Assembly: GCA_030696085.1 (NCBI GenBank)
Contig: JAUYNL010000017.1
Coordinates: 1 to 44,423, forward strand
Reading direction: 5' to 3'
Length of the DNA: 44,423 nucleotides
From: Luteolibacter sp.
GTDB lineage: Bacteria; Verrucomicrobiota; Verrucomicrobiia; Verrucomicrobiales; Akkermansiaceae
How positions within the stretch are numbered: the stretch's first letter is position 1; every line of letters starts with the position of its first letter. The notes beneath the pieces were generated by a model. The model did not search any database. It was given only the letters and a program-made list of their open reading frames with translations, and was not told the origin of the DNA. Shown here in pieces: positions 1 to 8,366 of the stretch. Both the position numbers and the translations under genes were made by a program.

Positions 1-1
1 G

Positions 2-298
2 CTCGGTCTAACGCCCACGGTCAGCGGAAACGGCGGACGCCTGAGTTACGGAACCGCCGCTGACGCGGGCGACGACTACCTGAGTTTCACCTACATCCGG
101 CCCGAACCCGCGCCGGGCGGCATCAGCTACAGCGTGGAGGCCGGCTCCGATCTCACACCCGGAGCCTGGAGCGCCAGCGGCCTGGTGGAAACCGGCAGCA
201 CGCTCAACGGTGGACTACGCACCATCACCGTGCGAGACTCCGCCCCGATGGCGGGTGGAGGAAGCCGGTTCATGCGCCTCAAAATCACCCAGCCGTAA
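2..298 (+). CDS. C-terminal fragment of a secreted surface protein (start outside window)
   Basis: An open frame enters from the left edge and stops at TAA 296-298, giving 98 residues and no start. It has the hallmarks of the C-terminal tail that closes many large secreted Verrucomicrobiota proteins: a strand-rich segment with 'YSVEAGSDLTPGAWS', a variant of the xVxxSxDLxxW module, and an ending in 'SRFMRLKITQP', like the 'xFxRLxV' ending of beta-strand-repeat and LamG proteins. A related tail closes the protein at 24617-28282 (SPDLSVW ... LFIRVSAE). Function cannot be assigned from the tail alone; a surface or exported protein is the inference. Composition matches the neighbouring genes. Confidence 0.75.
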   Translation, partial: LGLTPTVSGNGGRLSYGTAADAGDDYLSFTYIRPEPAPGGISYSVEAGSDLTPGAWSASGLVETGSTLNGGLRTITVRDSAPMAGGGSRFMRLKITQP

Positions 299-411
299 CG
301 TGGCCTGAGTCATCGATCTAACAATCCACTGATGAAAACCGCGCCCATTCCTTCCCGGTTTATCCCATCACACATCTTGTGCGCGTTATTGAGTCGCCCT
401 GAAATGAAACT

Positions 412-416
412 GCTAC
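412..416 (+). promoter_or_regulatory. TGCTAC promoter-like element, weakest copy
   Basis: GAAATGAAACTGCTACGG around 401-418 resembles the A-rich segment plus TGCTAC found upstream of both sigma-factor genes. A TTGAGT hexamer lies 17 bases upstream of the GCTACG, so a conventional -35/-10 reading is also possible. It would drive the gene at 540 with a leader of about 120 bases containing the CAT repeat. Confidence 0.3.
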
Positions 417-492
417 GGTTTTCATGGAAATCACCATATGAAGGAAAGGGAGTTTTCGTTTTACTGTGAATTCGCACTCAGGCTTCCACACT

Positions 493-528
493 CATCATCA
501 TCATCATCATCACCATCACCATCATCAC
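493..528. repeat. CAT/CAC trinucleotide microsatellite
   Basis: Twelve tandem trinucleotides, six CAT followed by a CAC/CAT mixture, end 11 bases before the ATG at 540. In the frame of the downstream gene the tract reads as serine (TCA). It therefore lies in the 5' leader if translation starts at 540, or inside an N-terminal extension if it starts at the in-frame ATG at 438. Confidence 0.9.
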
Positions 529-539
529 CGTCCAAATCC

Positions 540-1382
540 ATGAAAACCATGCACCAAGCCGTCTTGCTCTCCCTGGCTCTTGCCGCCAGTCTCCACGCGG
601 AGCCCATTCCGCAAAACCTCCAGCAAAACGGCTGGCTCGTCGGTTGCCAAGCCTACACATTCAAGGAATTCTCCGCCTTTGAGGCGATCGCCAAGACCAA
701 GGAGGCTGGTGGCAATGTGATTGAGTTTTATCCAGGTCAGGTTCTTAAGGCCGGCTCCGAGGCCAAAGTGCATCATACGATGTCTGCGGACGCGCTGGCG
801 GAACTCAGGGCGGAATGTTACCGTCTCGGAGTGCGTCCGGTGAGTTATGGTGTGGTTGCGGCCAAAAGTGCCGAGGATGTCCGTTCCATCATGGAATTTG
901 CAAAAAAGATGGATTTTTACACAGTTTGCACGGAATCCACGGAGCAAGTGGCGGCGTGGGAGGCGGCAGCGAAGGAATTTGACATCAAGGTTGCCTTTCA
1001 CGAACACGGCGGTTCGATGAGCAGGCCCGAATACAAGGTCTGGAATCCGCTCTACATTCTAGGCGTGGTGGAAAGCCGCGACATGCGTCTAGGAGCCTGC
1101 GCCGATCTCGGCCACTGGTGTACCTCGAACCTGAAGCCCACTGAGTGTCTTCGCATTCTCAAGGGGCGTGTGATCAGCGTGCATTTCAAGGACAAGGCCG
1201 CTACCGGCAACGCGCCGGTGGTTGTCGCCGGAACCGGTGTGGTGGATGCCGCCGCCTGCCTTGAGGAACTTAAACAGCAGGCGTTTCATGGACCTGTTTT
1301 TATCGAGCACGAAAACGATTGGAAAAACAGCGTGCCGCAGGTCCGCACGAACATTGAATTCATCAAGGCTCACGGAAAGTGA
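540..1382 (+). CDS. secreted sugar isomerase/epimerase-like TIM-barrel protein
   Basis: The 280-residue protein has the xylose-isomerase-like TIM-barrel fold (sugar phosphate isomerase/epimerase family, PF01261-type). After a short signal peptide (residues 1-20, MKTMHQAVLLSLALAASLHA), polar residues at the expected strand ends suggest a divalent metal site: E132, H154-E155-H156, D189, H192, H215 with D218 ('SVHFKD') and E256. Export is unusual for a classical isomerase but common for these paralogues in Planctomycetota and Verrucomicrobiota, where relatives are proposed to act on oxidised sugars. I chose the ATG at 540 because it gives a clean signal peptide; an in-frame ATG at 438 would add 34 serine-rich residues encoded by the CAT repeat. 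The next gene is convergent. The substrate is unknown; a role with the oxidoreductases of 9272-16774 is inference. Confidence 0.8.
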   Translation: MKTMHQAVLLSLALAASLHAEPIPQNLQQNGWLVGCQAYTFKEFSAFEAIAKTKEAGGNVIEFYPGQVLKAGSEAKVHHTMSADALAELRAECYRLGVRPVSYGVVAAKSAEDVRSIMEFAKKMDFYTVCTESTEQVAAWEAAAKEFDIKVAFHEHGGSMSRPEYKVWNPLYILGVVESRDMRLGACADLGHWCTSNLKPTECLRILKGRVISVHFKDKAATGNAPVVVAGTGVVDAAACLEELKQQAFHGPVFIEHENDWKNSVPQVRTNIEFIKAHGK

Positions 1383-1478
1383 TGATTCATTGGGGCCATC
1401 GGGCGCGGGCTTGTGAGACGGTGCGCCTTTCGATCATCACAAAAATCCTGCCTGGCCGGCGAAGATGCCGGGGTTCAT

Positions 1479-1499
1479 GCGTGAAATCGCCGTTCACGC
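1479..1499. terminator. candidate bidirectional terminator hairpin
   Basis: A perfect 7-bp inverted repeat (GCGTGAA / TTCACGC, 7-base loop) lies between the convergent genes ending at 1382 and 1501. There is no T-run on either side, so intrinsic termination is uncertain. The position between two stop codons is the main support. Confidence 0.4.
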
Positions 1500-1500
1500 T

Positions 1501-4500
1501 TTACCAGCGGTAGTAGCGGTAGGGATCATCACCTTGTGGGAAGTCCGTGAGGAAATCCGGGTGATAGAGCGGTTCCTGGGCAGGGCGGAGGATTTGGAAA
1601 TCGCCGAGGCAGAGAATGCCCAGATTGGAGGCGATCTGGGTGAGTGCGCGTGTCCAGCGCCAGCGGGTGTAACGGTTGTAGTGCTGGCGGTCGGCTTCCA
1701 GTTCGGTGGCATCGAGTTGGAAATAGACGGCCACTCCGGATCCGCGGCGGACTTCGGCCAGCAGGCCGTCCGCGCCGATGGCGTCCGCCCCGCTGGTGAT
1801 GGTCCATGCCGGAGCGTCCACCCGGCGGCGGAGTTCGCCCGGCCAGATGCCGCGGCAGCTCGGCCATGCGGGGACGTCGATGGACCCCGGATGGCGGAGG
1901 ATCATGGAGAGTTGCACACCGAGCGGGGCGTCTGTGGCGGCGCGCGGCAGGATTAGGGCGCGGCCGCCACGGCGCAGGAAGGCATCGAGCGCCGCATCAG
2001 TGACCTTGTAATCCGGACCGATGATGACGACGCCGTTTTCCGGCAGGGCCGTGCCACGTTTTCCGGTGATGCCGGATGCGTGAAGCAGGGAGATTCCGGC
2101 ATCGCCGCCGAGATAGATGGCGGACTGGCGGGCTTCGGGTTTGGCGCTGGCGGCTGCGGAGAAAACGGCGCGGGCGACGCGCTCTGCTGCCGGATCTGCG
2201 GAGGCGTGGTCTTCCAGATCGAGCGTGCAGAGGGTGAGCACACCGCGTGCGATGGGGATTTCGGCAAGCGGCGTGTATGCACCATCGAACTCGCATGCAA
2301 GAATGGGCCGCCAGCCGGCACGGTGGGGGATTTCGATAGGGGCGCTGCTGACGACGTGGCGGGCACCCCAGCGCCAACCGTGGGGAGCCGTGTTGATCTG
2401 GTCGTTGGCGGCGTCGATGGGTGGAACCAAGCTGCTTTCTCCGGCCCAATCGCGGAATGCCTGCGCGTCGAGGCCTGCAAGTGCGGGGTGTGAAGAGATC
2501 ACGGGAAAAGCGCGGCGTGAGAGATGGTTGGCGACTCGCAGGCCCACATGATCGCGCAGCCATTGGGGATCCTGGGCCATCATTAGCGCGCGGCCGCCGC
2601 TGTTGAGGTGATCGCGGACGATGTCGGGATTCACGCCGCCTTTGGCAAAGGCGTTGCGTCCGATCACCACGAGGTTTGTGGTGGTTTTTTGATCCCACTC
2701 CACTGTGGGAAGATTGAGCGACTCCAGCAGCTTTTTTGTTTCCCCGAGAGGATCTAACAATGAAACCGGCGTCGGCGGCGTGGCGCTGCCGGTGTTGGCG
2801 CGAAACGCGGTGAAGGGAAAACTGTCCTCATGTTTGGCATCCCCGATGGTGCAGGTGAGATGGATGACTCCGTCGGTCCGGTCCTGCTTCAAGGTGTCGG
2901 GAATCTTCACGATCAGTGGCAGGAAGGAGGTGGACGCGGGACCGATTTCGCCTTCGTCCTCGCCCTGGATGAGCGTGACGCCATCGAGTTCCGCGTGGCA
3001 GGTGAGCGACCACTTGAGCGGGTTGCGGCTGTCATTGATGATGACCGCCTGTTTGTTTAAGGATGCTCCGGCGCGGACGTGATGGGTTTTATCCACGAAA
3101 TCCGGGGCACCGGCGAGCCAGGCGAGGGTTTCCTGATTGGAGGCGACGAGCGCCTTGCCGGCGGCATTGAGCGGCATGCCTTCGGGGCGGAAGTAGCGTG
3201 TCAGGTTGCGCGGAGCTTCCGGTTTCCACGCGCCGCGCTGACCGGGTTTGAATGCAGGCAGGGCATCGAGGGGCGGAGGTGTTTCTCCGGCACTCCCTCC
3301 TTCCGTGCCGCGCGACCAACCGTGGCCGTTGCTCCAAGGGATCATGCCACCGGTGATGCCCCAGGTGCGCCAGGAACGCCAGGTGTTGCGCTGGAACAGT
3401 GCCTGCAATTGGTTGAAGCCCTCATGCATTTCGGGGATCGGAATGGAGTGCCAGCTTTTCCAAAGCATGTCTTTCTCGAAGGTGGATGAAACCGTCGCCC
3501 GATAGGCGGGGCTTTCGAGGCGATAGGCCTCCGCGCCCTGATAGATGGCGCAAAACTCGGTGTAGAGCGGCTCGCTGGTGCTGGCCTGGCCGTAGCCGCG
3601 GCGGCCGCGGTGGAAGGTGGTGTAAAGAGGTGTGCCGAACTCGACCATCATCACCGGCATGTCGCCATCCTGCGCCCACCGGGAAAGCCATTCCTCGCGT
3701 TCCTGCAGCGGGATCAGGCAGAGATAGTTGTTTGAGGTGTAAACATCTCCCACCGGTCCTCCGGCGTGCATGAAGACCGGGCGGGTGGGATCGACTTCCT
3801 TGATCCAGCGCATCGCCTTGAGTCCCCCCTCGGCGCCGTGCCGCCAGGAGTTGTGGTTGGTCCAGGCACGGGTGCGGCTGCCGATATTGACGGGGTTTTG
3901 ATCCTGTCCGTTTCCGAATCGGTTGGTGCCCGTGACCCACATGATGGCGGACGGGTGATTGCGCAGGCGCTTGAGTAGGGGAGCCATTTTTTTGGCCCAT
4001 GGCGGTCCGGTGGCGGGGTTGTTCCAGGCGTCATCCAGACCCGAAGGATAGGCGAGCGCTGGAACAATCATCAAAAATCCGCGGCGGTCGGCCTCCTGGC
4101 ACCAGAGATCATCAAATTCCCAAGTACCCCGTTCATCGCGATCCCACGGCCAGAGTTCGGTGGTGTTGAAGCCGGCCCAGCGCAGGCCATCGAGCGCGTT
4201 GTCCATGAGCTCGGGCACGCCACCGATGGAGTTTTCGGCGTGGATGGGAGCCGGGCGGAGGCGGATTTCCGCGCCGTTGAGCAGGAATTTTTTACCGTCG
4301 ATGCGGAACTCCCGGAAACCAAAGGTTTCGCGCAGGCTGTCGTTGACGCCGGCTCCCTGGAGGACGAGATCGAGCGTGTAAAGATTGGGCTGCTGGATGT
4401 CCCAAAGCGCCGGGTTGTCCCACTTCCATGATGCGCTGACGCTGCCATCCCCTGCGGAGGCGCGGACTTTTGCGGTGAATCGCCGGGCCTCGGCCCCGCG

Positions 4501-5784
4501 CGTGTCGCGGGCCACGGCGGATAGGGTGAGTTCTCCGGCAGAGGGTAGGCCGGTGTAGTCCACTACGAGGGTGAAGGTGTCCCCTTGTGCGGGGATCTTG
4601 CCATCAGCGGAAGGAGGTTTGACGGTGGTTTGGACGGCGCAGCCAGTGAGACGCGCACCTTTGGGCCGCTTGACCAGCAGGACATCGCCGATGATGCCGC
4701 GGGTCTGAAGAAACATTTTTTCCTGCACCGCCTGGCCTTCTCCGGTGCCCATGATGCGGGTGACTTCCTGCTGATTCGCGGTGGCGACCACTTTGATCGA
4801 CAGGTTGTGGGTTTGCCCGGGGCGCACCGAGTTCGTCAGATCCACCTCGCCGCCTGGCCAGGAAACGGATCCGGCCTCCCGGCCATCGATCAACACAAGG
4901 GCATCTGTGCTGATGCGGCGCAGATCCAAAATGATCGCGCGACCGGACCAGTTGGCCGGAATCGAAAGGCTGCGCTGATACCACGCGGCGGGAGATTCAC
5001 CATTAAATCCTTCCCACATGGGACCGCCCCCCCGTGTGGGGGCAGGCAGCGGGCCGGAGCGCCAACTCCCTGGCACGCGCAACCATCCCCAGCCGGCTTT
5101 TGGCGGCTTGGACACCGCCGGGCCTGCGGCGGGCATGAAACGCCAGAGTCCGTTGAGGCAGACGATTTCGCGATGTGGGCCGTGTTTTTCCACGGGTTCT
5201 TTTCCCCATATGGGCCGTTCTCCTTGCGCGGGCGGCGCATCCATTCCCTCGCCCCGCCGCGCCGCAAGCTCCACTTGCAGCTCGGCTACGCGCATTTCCC
5301 CGCTGGCATTGAAAATCGCCGGACTGATGCCGATCCGCTGGGTGCCCGCTGGCAGATTCACCAGCTTTTCCCCGGAGATCCACCCGGCGGTGGGGGCCGA
5401 CCATTCGCCCGCCACCGTGTGGGTCACGCCGCCCCCGCCATCGGCGATTGACAGCGCGATGCGGGCATTGTGCCAGCTCGCGGAGCCCGGAGTGATCGCA
5501 GGCACGGAAACCCGGTAGCGGAAGCGCAGCACGCCCCACTCCGGGGCGCACACGAGATCCTGGCTGGCACTGGCCGAGCCGGGGGTGGTGCTGCGTAGGA
5601 CCAGCGCCTTGCGATCATCGTTTTCCACCGTCGCCCCCGCGCTCAGACGCCAGCCCGGCACGTTTCCATTGGTGGACTTTTCGGAAAAATTGCCGTTGAT
5701 GATGGCTGGCCCGGGGGCGGCATTCACGAAGGCCAATGTAAGAAACGAGACGGGGATGAGCAACAGCAGCAGCCGGGGGATCAT
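1501..5784 (-). CDS. giant secreted glycoside hydrolase family 2-like protein with altered acid/base position
   Basis: This 1427-residue exported protein has a signal peptide at 1-22 (MIPRLLLLLIPVSFLTLAFVNA), a jelly-roll binding-module-like region (about 23-180), a GH2 sugar-binding domain (about 205-370), an Ig-like domain (about 380-490) and a GH2 TIM barrel (about 495-850). A long C-terminal part contains segments resembling glutamine-amidotransferase-like folds, as in other large beta-galactosidase relatives. The nucleophile motif is present (MMVEFG, E715). The acid/base Asn-Glu pair, expected after HPSxxxW, reads Thr620-Asn621 (WVTGTN), so the catalytic Glu is missing. It may be inactive, use another acid, or act as a binding protein. 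I chose the ATG at 5784 for its signal peptide; the frame stays open 48 codons further upstream. It is divergent from sigma factor 1 with 230 bases between, so shared control is possible. Confidence 0.8.
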   Translation of the reverse strand: MIPRLLLLLIPVSFLTLAFVNAAPGPAIINGNFSEKSTNGNVPGWRLSAGATVENDDRKALVLRSTTPGSASASQDLVCAPEWGVLRFRYRVSVPAITPGSASWHNARIALSIADGGGGVTHTVAGEWSAPTAGWISGEKLVNLPAGTQRIGISPAIFNASGEMRVAELQVELAARRGEGMDAPPAQGERPIWGKEPVEKHGPHREIVCLNGLWRFMPAAGPAVSKPPKAGWGWLRVPGSWRSGPLPAPTRGGGPMWEGFNGESPAAWYQRSLSIPANWSGRAIILDLRRISTDALVLIDGREAGSVSWPGGEVDLTNSVRPGQTHNLSIKVVATANQQEVTRIMGTGEGQAVQEKMFLQTRGIIGDVLLVKRPKGARLTGCAVQTTVKPPSADGKIPAQGDTFTLVVDYTGLPSAGELTLSAVARDTRGAEARRFTAKVRASAGDGSVSASWKWDNPALWDIQQPNLYTLDLVLQGAGVNDSLRETFGFREFRIDGKKFLLNGAEIRLRPAPIHAENSIGGVPELMDNALDGLRWAGFNTTELWPWDRDERGTWEFDDLWCQEADRRGFLMIVPALAYPSGLDDAWNNPATGPPWAKKMAPLLKRLRNHPSAIMWVTGTNRFGNGQDQNPVNIGSRTRAWTNHNSWRHGAEGGLKAMRWIKEVDPTRPVFMHAGGPVGDVYTSNNYLCLIPLQEREEWLSRWAQDGDMPVMMVEFGTPLYTTFHRGRRGYGQASTSEPLYTEFCAIYQGAEAYRLESPAYRATVSSTFEKDMLWKSWHSIPIPEMHEGFNQLQALFQRNTWRSWRTWGITGGMIPWSNGHGWSRGTEGGSAGETPPPLDALPAFKPGQRGAWKPEAPRNLTRYFRPEGMPLNAAGKALVASNQETLAWLAGAPDFVDKTHHVRAGASLNKQAVIINDSRNPLKWSLTCHAELDGVTLIQGEDEGEIGPASTSFLPLIVKIPDTLKQDRTDGVIHLTCTIGDAKHEDSFPFTAFRANTGSATPPTPVSLLDPLGETKKLLESLNLPTVEWDQKTTTNLVVIGRNAFAKGGVNPDIVRDHLNSGGRALMMAQDPQWLRDHVGLRVANHLSRRAFPVISSHPALAGLDAQAFRDWAGESSLVPPIDAANDQINTAPHGWRWGARHVVSSAPIEIPHRAGWRPILACEFDGAYTPLAEIPIARGVLTLCTLDLEDHASADPAAERVARAVFSAAASAKPEARQSAIYLGGDAGISLLHASGITGKRGTALPENGVVIIGPDYKVTDAALDAFLRRGGRALILPRAATDAPLGVQLSMILRHPGSIDVPAWPSCRGIWPGELRRRVDAPAWTITSGADAIGADGLLAEVRRGSGVAVYFQLDATELEADRQHYNRYTRWRWTRALTQIASNLGILCLGDFQILRPAQEPLYHPDFLTDFPQGDDPYRYYRW

Positions 5785-5972
5785 GGGAAGCGGGTGGTTT
5801 ATAATGTGAAATGCGACTGTGTGCCGGAAGGCTCCTCCTGATTGCGAACTTGTCGGAAACCATGGTGACAATCCGCTGAACCGGCCAAATTCGTATTGAA
5901 AAATCGCATCTTCACCAGAGGTCTGCATACGCGGGAAAGGGAGGTTTGTTTTTCGAAAAAAACAATCTTTTT

Positions 5973-5978
5973 TGCTAC
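5973..5978 (+). promoter_or_regulatory. TGCTAC promoter-like element upstream of sigma factor 1
   Basis: A run of A, a T6 tract and TGCTACGG end 37 bases before the ATG at 6015. The paralogous sigma gene has TTTTTTGCTAC with exactly the same distance to its ATG (37143 to 37180). Conservation of both motif and spacing suggests a -10-type element, possibly recognised by the sigma factor itself. This is inference from two paralogues plus weaker copies at 412 and 24260. Confidence 0.45.
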
Positions 5979-6014
5979 GGAACAGGCAGACCCTCTCATA
6001 GGAACAGTGAGATC

Positions 6015-6569
6015 ATGTTGAAGAAGCAAACCGCCGCCGAAAAGCAGGCAGAAGCCGCCGCCGCCCACTTGGCTGCCGTGCAGGCTTTGTTTGTCGATCA
6101 TCTGCCGATCGTGCGCTCGCTGGTGCTTGCCCTGTGGCCGGATTTCGACGGTGCAAACGACATCGTTCAAGAGACGTTCCTCACCGTGAATCGCAGGGCG
6201 GCGAGTTTCAAACTGGGCACCGACTTCACCGCGTGGGTGGCCAGCATCGCCCGCTTCAAAATCAAGGAGGCGTGGGCCTCTAAATATCGCTCCTTCGAGA
6301 TCCTCTCACCCAAGATTGTCGATTCCCTCATTTCCACCATGCCCGGGGAGAGCGACAGGCAATTGGAACTCTCCGCCTTGAAAGAGTGCATGGAACGGCT
6401 CTCTCCCAAGGCCGGCGCCATCGTGGAAATGCGCTATGAACAATCCCACAGCCTGAAGGAAATCGGGGACCGGATCGGATGGACCGCCGGTTCGGTGCAT
6501 GTCGCCCTCTCTCGGGCGCGGATGCTCCTGAGGGATTGCGTGCATGCCAAACTCGCCAAAGCCCAATGA
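6015..6569 (+). CDS. sigma-70 family RNA polymerase sigma factor, Rhodopirellula/Verrucomicrobium ECF-like type (copy 1)
   Basis: The 184-residue protein has the two-domain layout of an extracytoplasmic-function-like sigma factor. Region 2 is near residues 23-85 (VQALFVDHLPIVRSLVLALW, then 'DIVQETFLTV' and 'DFTAWVASIAR'). Region 4 is near 120-178 (RLSPKAGAIVEMRY, 'SLKEIGDRIGWTAGSVHVALSRAR', a helix-turn-helix). This matches the expanded sigma group known from Rhodopirellula and Verrucomicrobium (TIGR02989-like). I chose the ATG at 6015 because the paralogue at 37180 begins with the same MLKK and the similarity stops upstream. The stop is 16 bases before the next gene, a FecR-LamG membrane protein that I infer to be its partner or anti-sigma factor. 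The paralogue aligns without gaps, roughly 70 percent identical by eye. Confidence 0.92.
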   Translation: MLKKQTAAEKQAEAAAAHLAAVQALFVDHLPIVRSLVLALWPDFDGANDIVQETFLTVNRRAASFKLGTDFTAWVASIARFKIKEAWASKYRSFEILSPKIVDSLISTMPGESDRQLELSALKECMERLSPKAGAIVEMRYEQSHSLKEIGDRIGWTAGSVHVALSRARMLLRDCVHAKLAKAQ

Positions 6570-6576
6570 AACGGAA

Positions 6577-6581
6577 AGGAG
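6577..6581 (+). promoter_or_regulatory. Shine-Dalgarno site deciding the start of the FecR-LamG gene
   Basis: AGGAG ends 4 bases before the ATG at 6586. It fixes that start over the in-frame ATG at 6544, which lies inside the sigma gene. The paralogous gene at 37752 has the same AGGAG with the same spacing. Most other starts in the window have no recognisable Shine-Dalgarno sequence. Confidence 0.75.
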
Positions 6582-6585
6582 ACCT

Positions 6586-8265
6586 ATGTTTGACAAACAC
6601 CGACTGGATGTGCTGCTAGGCCGCTATTTCGACCAGACTCTGACTCCCCAGCAGCGGGAGCAGTTTGAGCTTCGTCTCGAATCCTCCGCCGAGGCACGCG
6701 CGGCATTCTGGAAATATGCCCGGATTCATAACCTACTGCGTGAACTCGCCCAGCAACGGACCAGTGATAGATTCGTGGAGCTCTCTCTTGTCGCACAAGG
6801 TGGGGAAGTGGAGAACGACTCACGGGACATTGAACTGATGTTTCAGGATGAATGCGTGGAATCGACCTTGCTTCGCCGCCGCCCTTCGATCTACCAGGTG
6901 CTCATGGGTGTTGCCGCAAGTTTGGCGTTGCTGCTTGCGGCATGGCACATCACGCGGCCGGTCGCCCCGCTTGCCCGACCTCCACACACCGTCATTGCAT
7001 CCAGCCCTGTCGAAATTGTTTCCAAAGCCGTGGCAGTGGTGACCGGGGCGGTGGGGATCGAAAGTGAAGCTCACCGGCACGCCTACAACGTGGGGGCGAC
7101 ACTCGACCCCGGTATCATCAAGCTCCAGAAGGGATTCCTCCAAATCGATTTCTTCAGCGGTGCTCGCGTTACTCTTCAAGGGCCGGTGGAGTTGAAACTC
7201 GTCTCCACCATGGAAATGGAATGCCTCTCAGGCAGGTTGAGCGCGGATGTTCCGCCTCAGGCACGGGGATTCCGAATCAACACTCCGCGCATGGATGTGG
7301 TAGATTTGGGAACTTCCTTCGGTATGGATGTGGATTCCGATCAAATGGAGGTCCACGTCTTCACCGGCGAGGTGGAATTGCACAATGAAAACGGCAAGGT
7401 CCGGAGTTTGTATGAAGGCCAGGCGGAAACGGTGAACGAAAGTGGAAGGTTGCGGAGCTTTACATCCGTCCCCGATCAATTTGTCAGGTCGAAAGGATTG
7501 CGGAATCGCCTGGAGGCCAACTTCCGGGATCGGCACCAGCGATGGCTCAGCGACGGAGATAACATCAATCAGGATCCATCCCTGCTATTCCGATTCGACA
7601 TGCAGAACCCGCAGGAGAACACCTTGAACAATCGGGTAAGGCACACGCCTTCTACCGCCGATGGTTTGATCGTGGGCGGCAGTTGGACCACGGGCCGTTG
7701 GCCCGGCAAGTCCGCCTTTGCCTTCTCCTCGATCAGTGATCGGGTTCGTCTTTCAGTGCCAGGTCAATTTGACTCGGTCACTCTGGCCGCGTGGGTACGC
7801 ATCAATGGAACGGAGCGGCTCTACAGCTCCCTGTTCATGACCGACGACTTTTTTCCCGGAGCGCTTCACTGGCAGGTCTATCACGACGGCCGGGTGCTCT
7901 TGGGAATTTGCCCGCCTGACGGGCAGCATGCCGATTTTTACAGTTCCAAATCAATCAACTCCGGGTTGCTGGGCCAATGGATCCATCTCTCCGTGGTATA
8001 TGACAGTCAGGCCCGGGAAGTCCGCCATTACCTGAACGGAGCGCCGGCATCGCGCGAATCAGTGCGATTCTCCCAGCCTGTGCGCATTGGCAAGGCGGAG
8101 CTTGGCAACTGGAATCCAGGATCCCGCCCCATCCGCTATCCCATGGCCGAAGAGCCCCGGCCAATCAGGAATCTCAATGGAAGCATGGACGAGTTCGAAT
8201 TCTTCACCCGCGCCCTGAGCGACGCGGAAATCCAGAACCTCCACCTCCAAGGAGCACCCTGGTAA
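6586..8265 (+). CDS. membrane-anchored FecR-LamG protein, predicted anti-sigma/sensor partner of sigma factor 1
   Basis: The 559-residue protein has one transmembrane segment (about 102-121, SIYQVLMGVAASLALLLAAW) separating a cytoplasmic N-terminus from a large exported part. The cytoplasmic part opens with 'LLGRYFDQTLTPQQREQFE', a motif shared by membrane partners of these sigma factors. The exported part has a FecR domain (about 142-295; 'FRINTPRMDVVDLGTSFGM', 'VHVFTGEVEL', 'LYEGQA') followed by a concanavalin-A-like LamG domain (about 340-555; 'TLAAWVRING', 'WIHLSVVYDS', 'GSMDEFEFFTRALSDAEI'). FecR proteins relay surface signals to ECF sigma factors, and LamG folds often bind carbohydrate. 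I infer a glycan-responsive anti-sigma or signal transducer. It is co-transcribed with the sigma gene and placed before the pilin and catabolic operon. The copy at 37752 has identical architecture. Confidence 0.88.
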   Translation: MFDKHRLDVLLGRYFDQTLTPQQREQFELRLESSAEARAAFWKYARIHNLLRELAQQRTSDRFVELSLVAQGGEVENDSRDIELMFQDECVESTLLRRRPSIYQVLMGVAASLALLLAAWHITRPVAPLARPPHTVIASSPVEIVSKAVAVVTGAVGIESEAHRHAYNVGATLDPGIIKLQKGFLQIDFFSGARVTLQGPVELKLVSTMEMECLSGRLSADVPPQARGFRINTPRMDVVDLGTSFGMDVDSDQMEVHVFTGEVELHNENGKVRSLYEGQAETVNESGRLRSFTSVPDQFVRSKGLRNRLEANFRDRHQRWLSDGDNINQDPSLLFRFDMQNPQENTLNNRVRHTPSTADGLIVGGSWTTGRWPGKSAFAFSSISDRVRLSVPGQFDSVTLAAWVRINGTERLYSSLFMTDDFFPGALHWQVYHDGRVLLGICPPDGQHADFYSSKSINSGLLGQWIHLSVVYDSQAREVRHYLNGAPASRESVRFSQPVRIGKAELGNWNPGSRPIRYPMAEEPRPIRNLNGSMDEFEFFTRALSDAEIQNLHLQGAPW

Positions 8266-8366
8266 TGCTGACTTCACGCATCATATGCTTGCCAACCGCA
8301 TTGTAGTTTCTTAACGCCAATCCGCCCGGATCTTGCAAAACCAACACAAAACCCCACATATAGACC

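Noticed and set aside
493..528. Poly-histidine reading of the CAT repeat (vector tag contamination)
   Set aside because: The histidine frame is not the frame of the gene, the codons are mixed CAT/CAC in native context, and no vector sequence flanks it.
4585..5451. Plus-strand open frame of 288 codons opposite the GH2-like gene
   Set aside because: It lacks signal, motif or start context and overlaps a well-supported gene completely.
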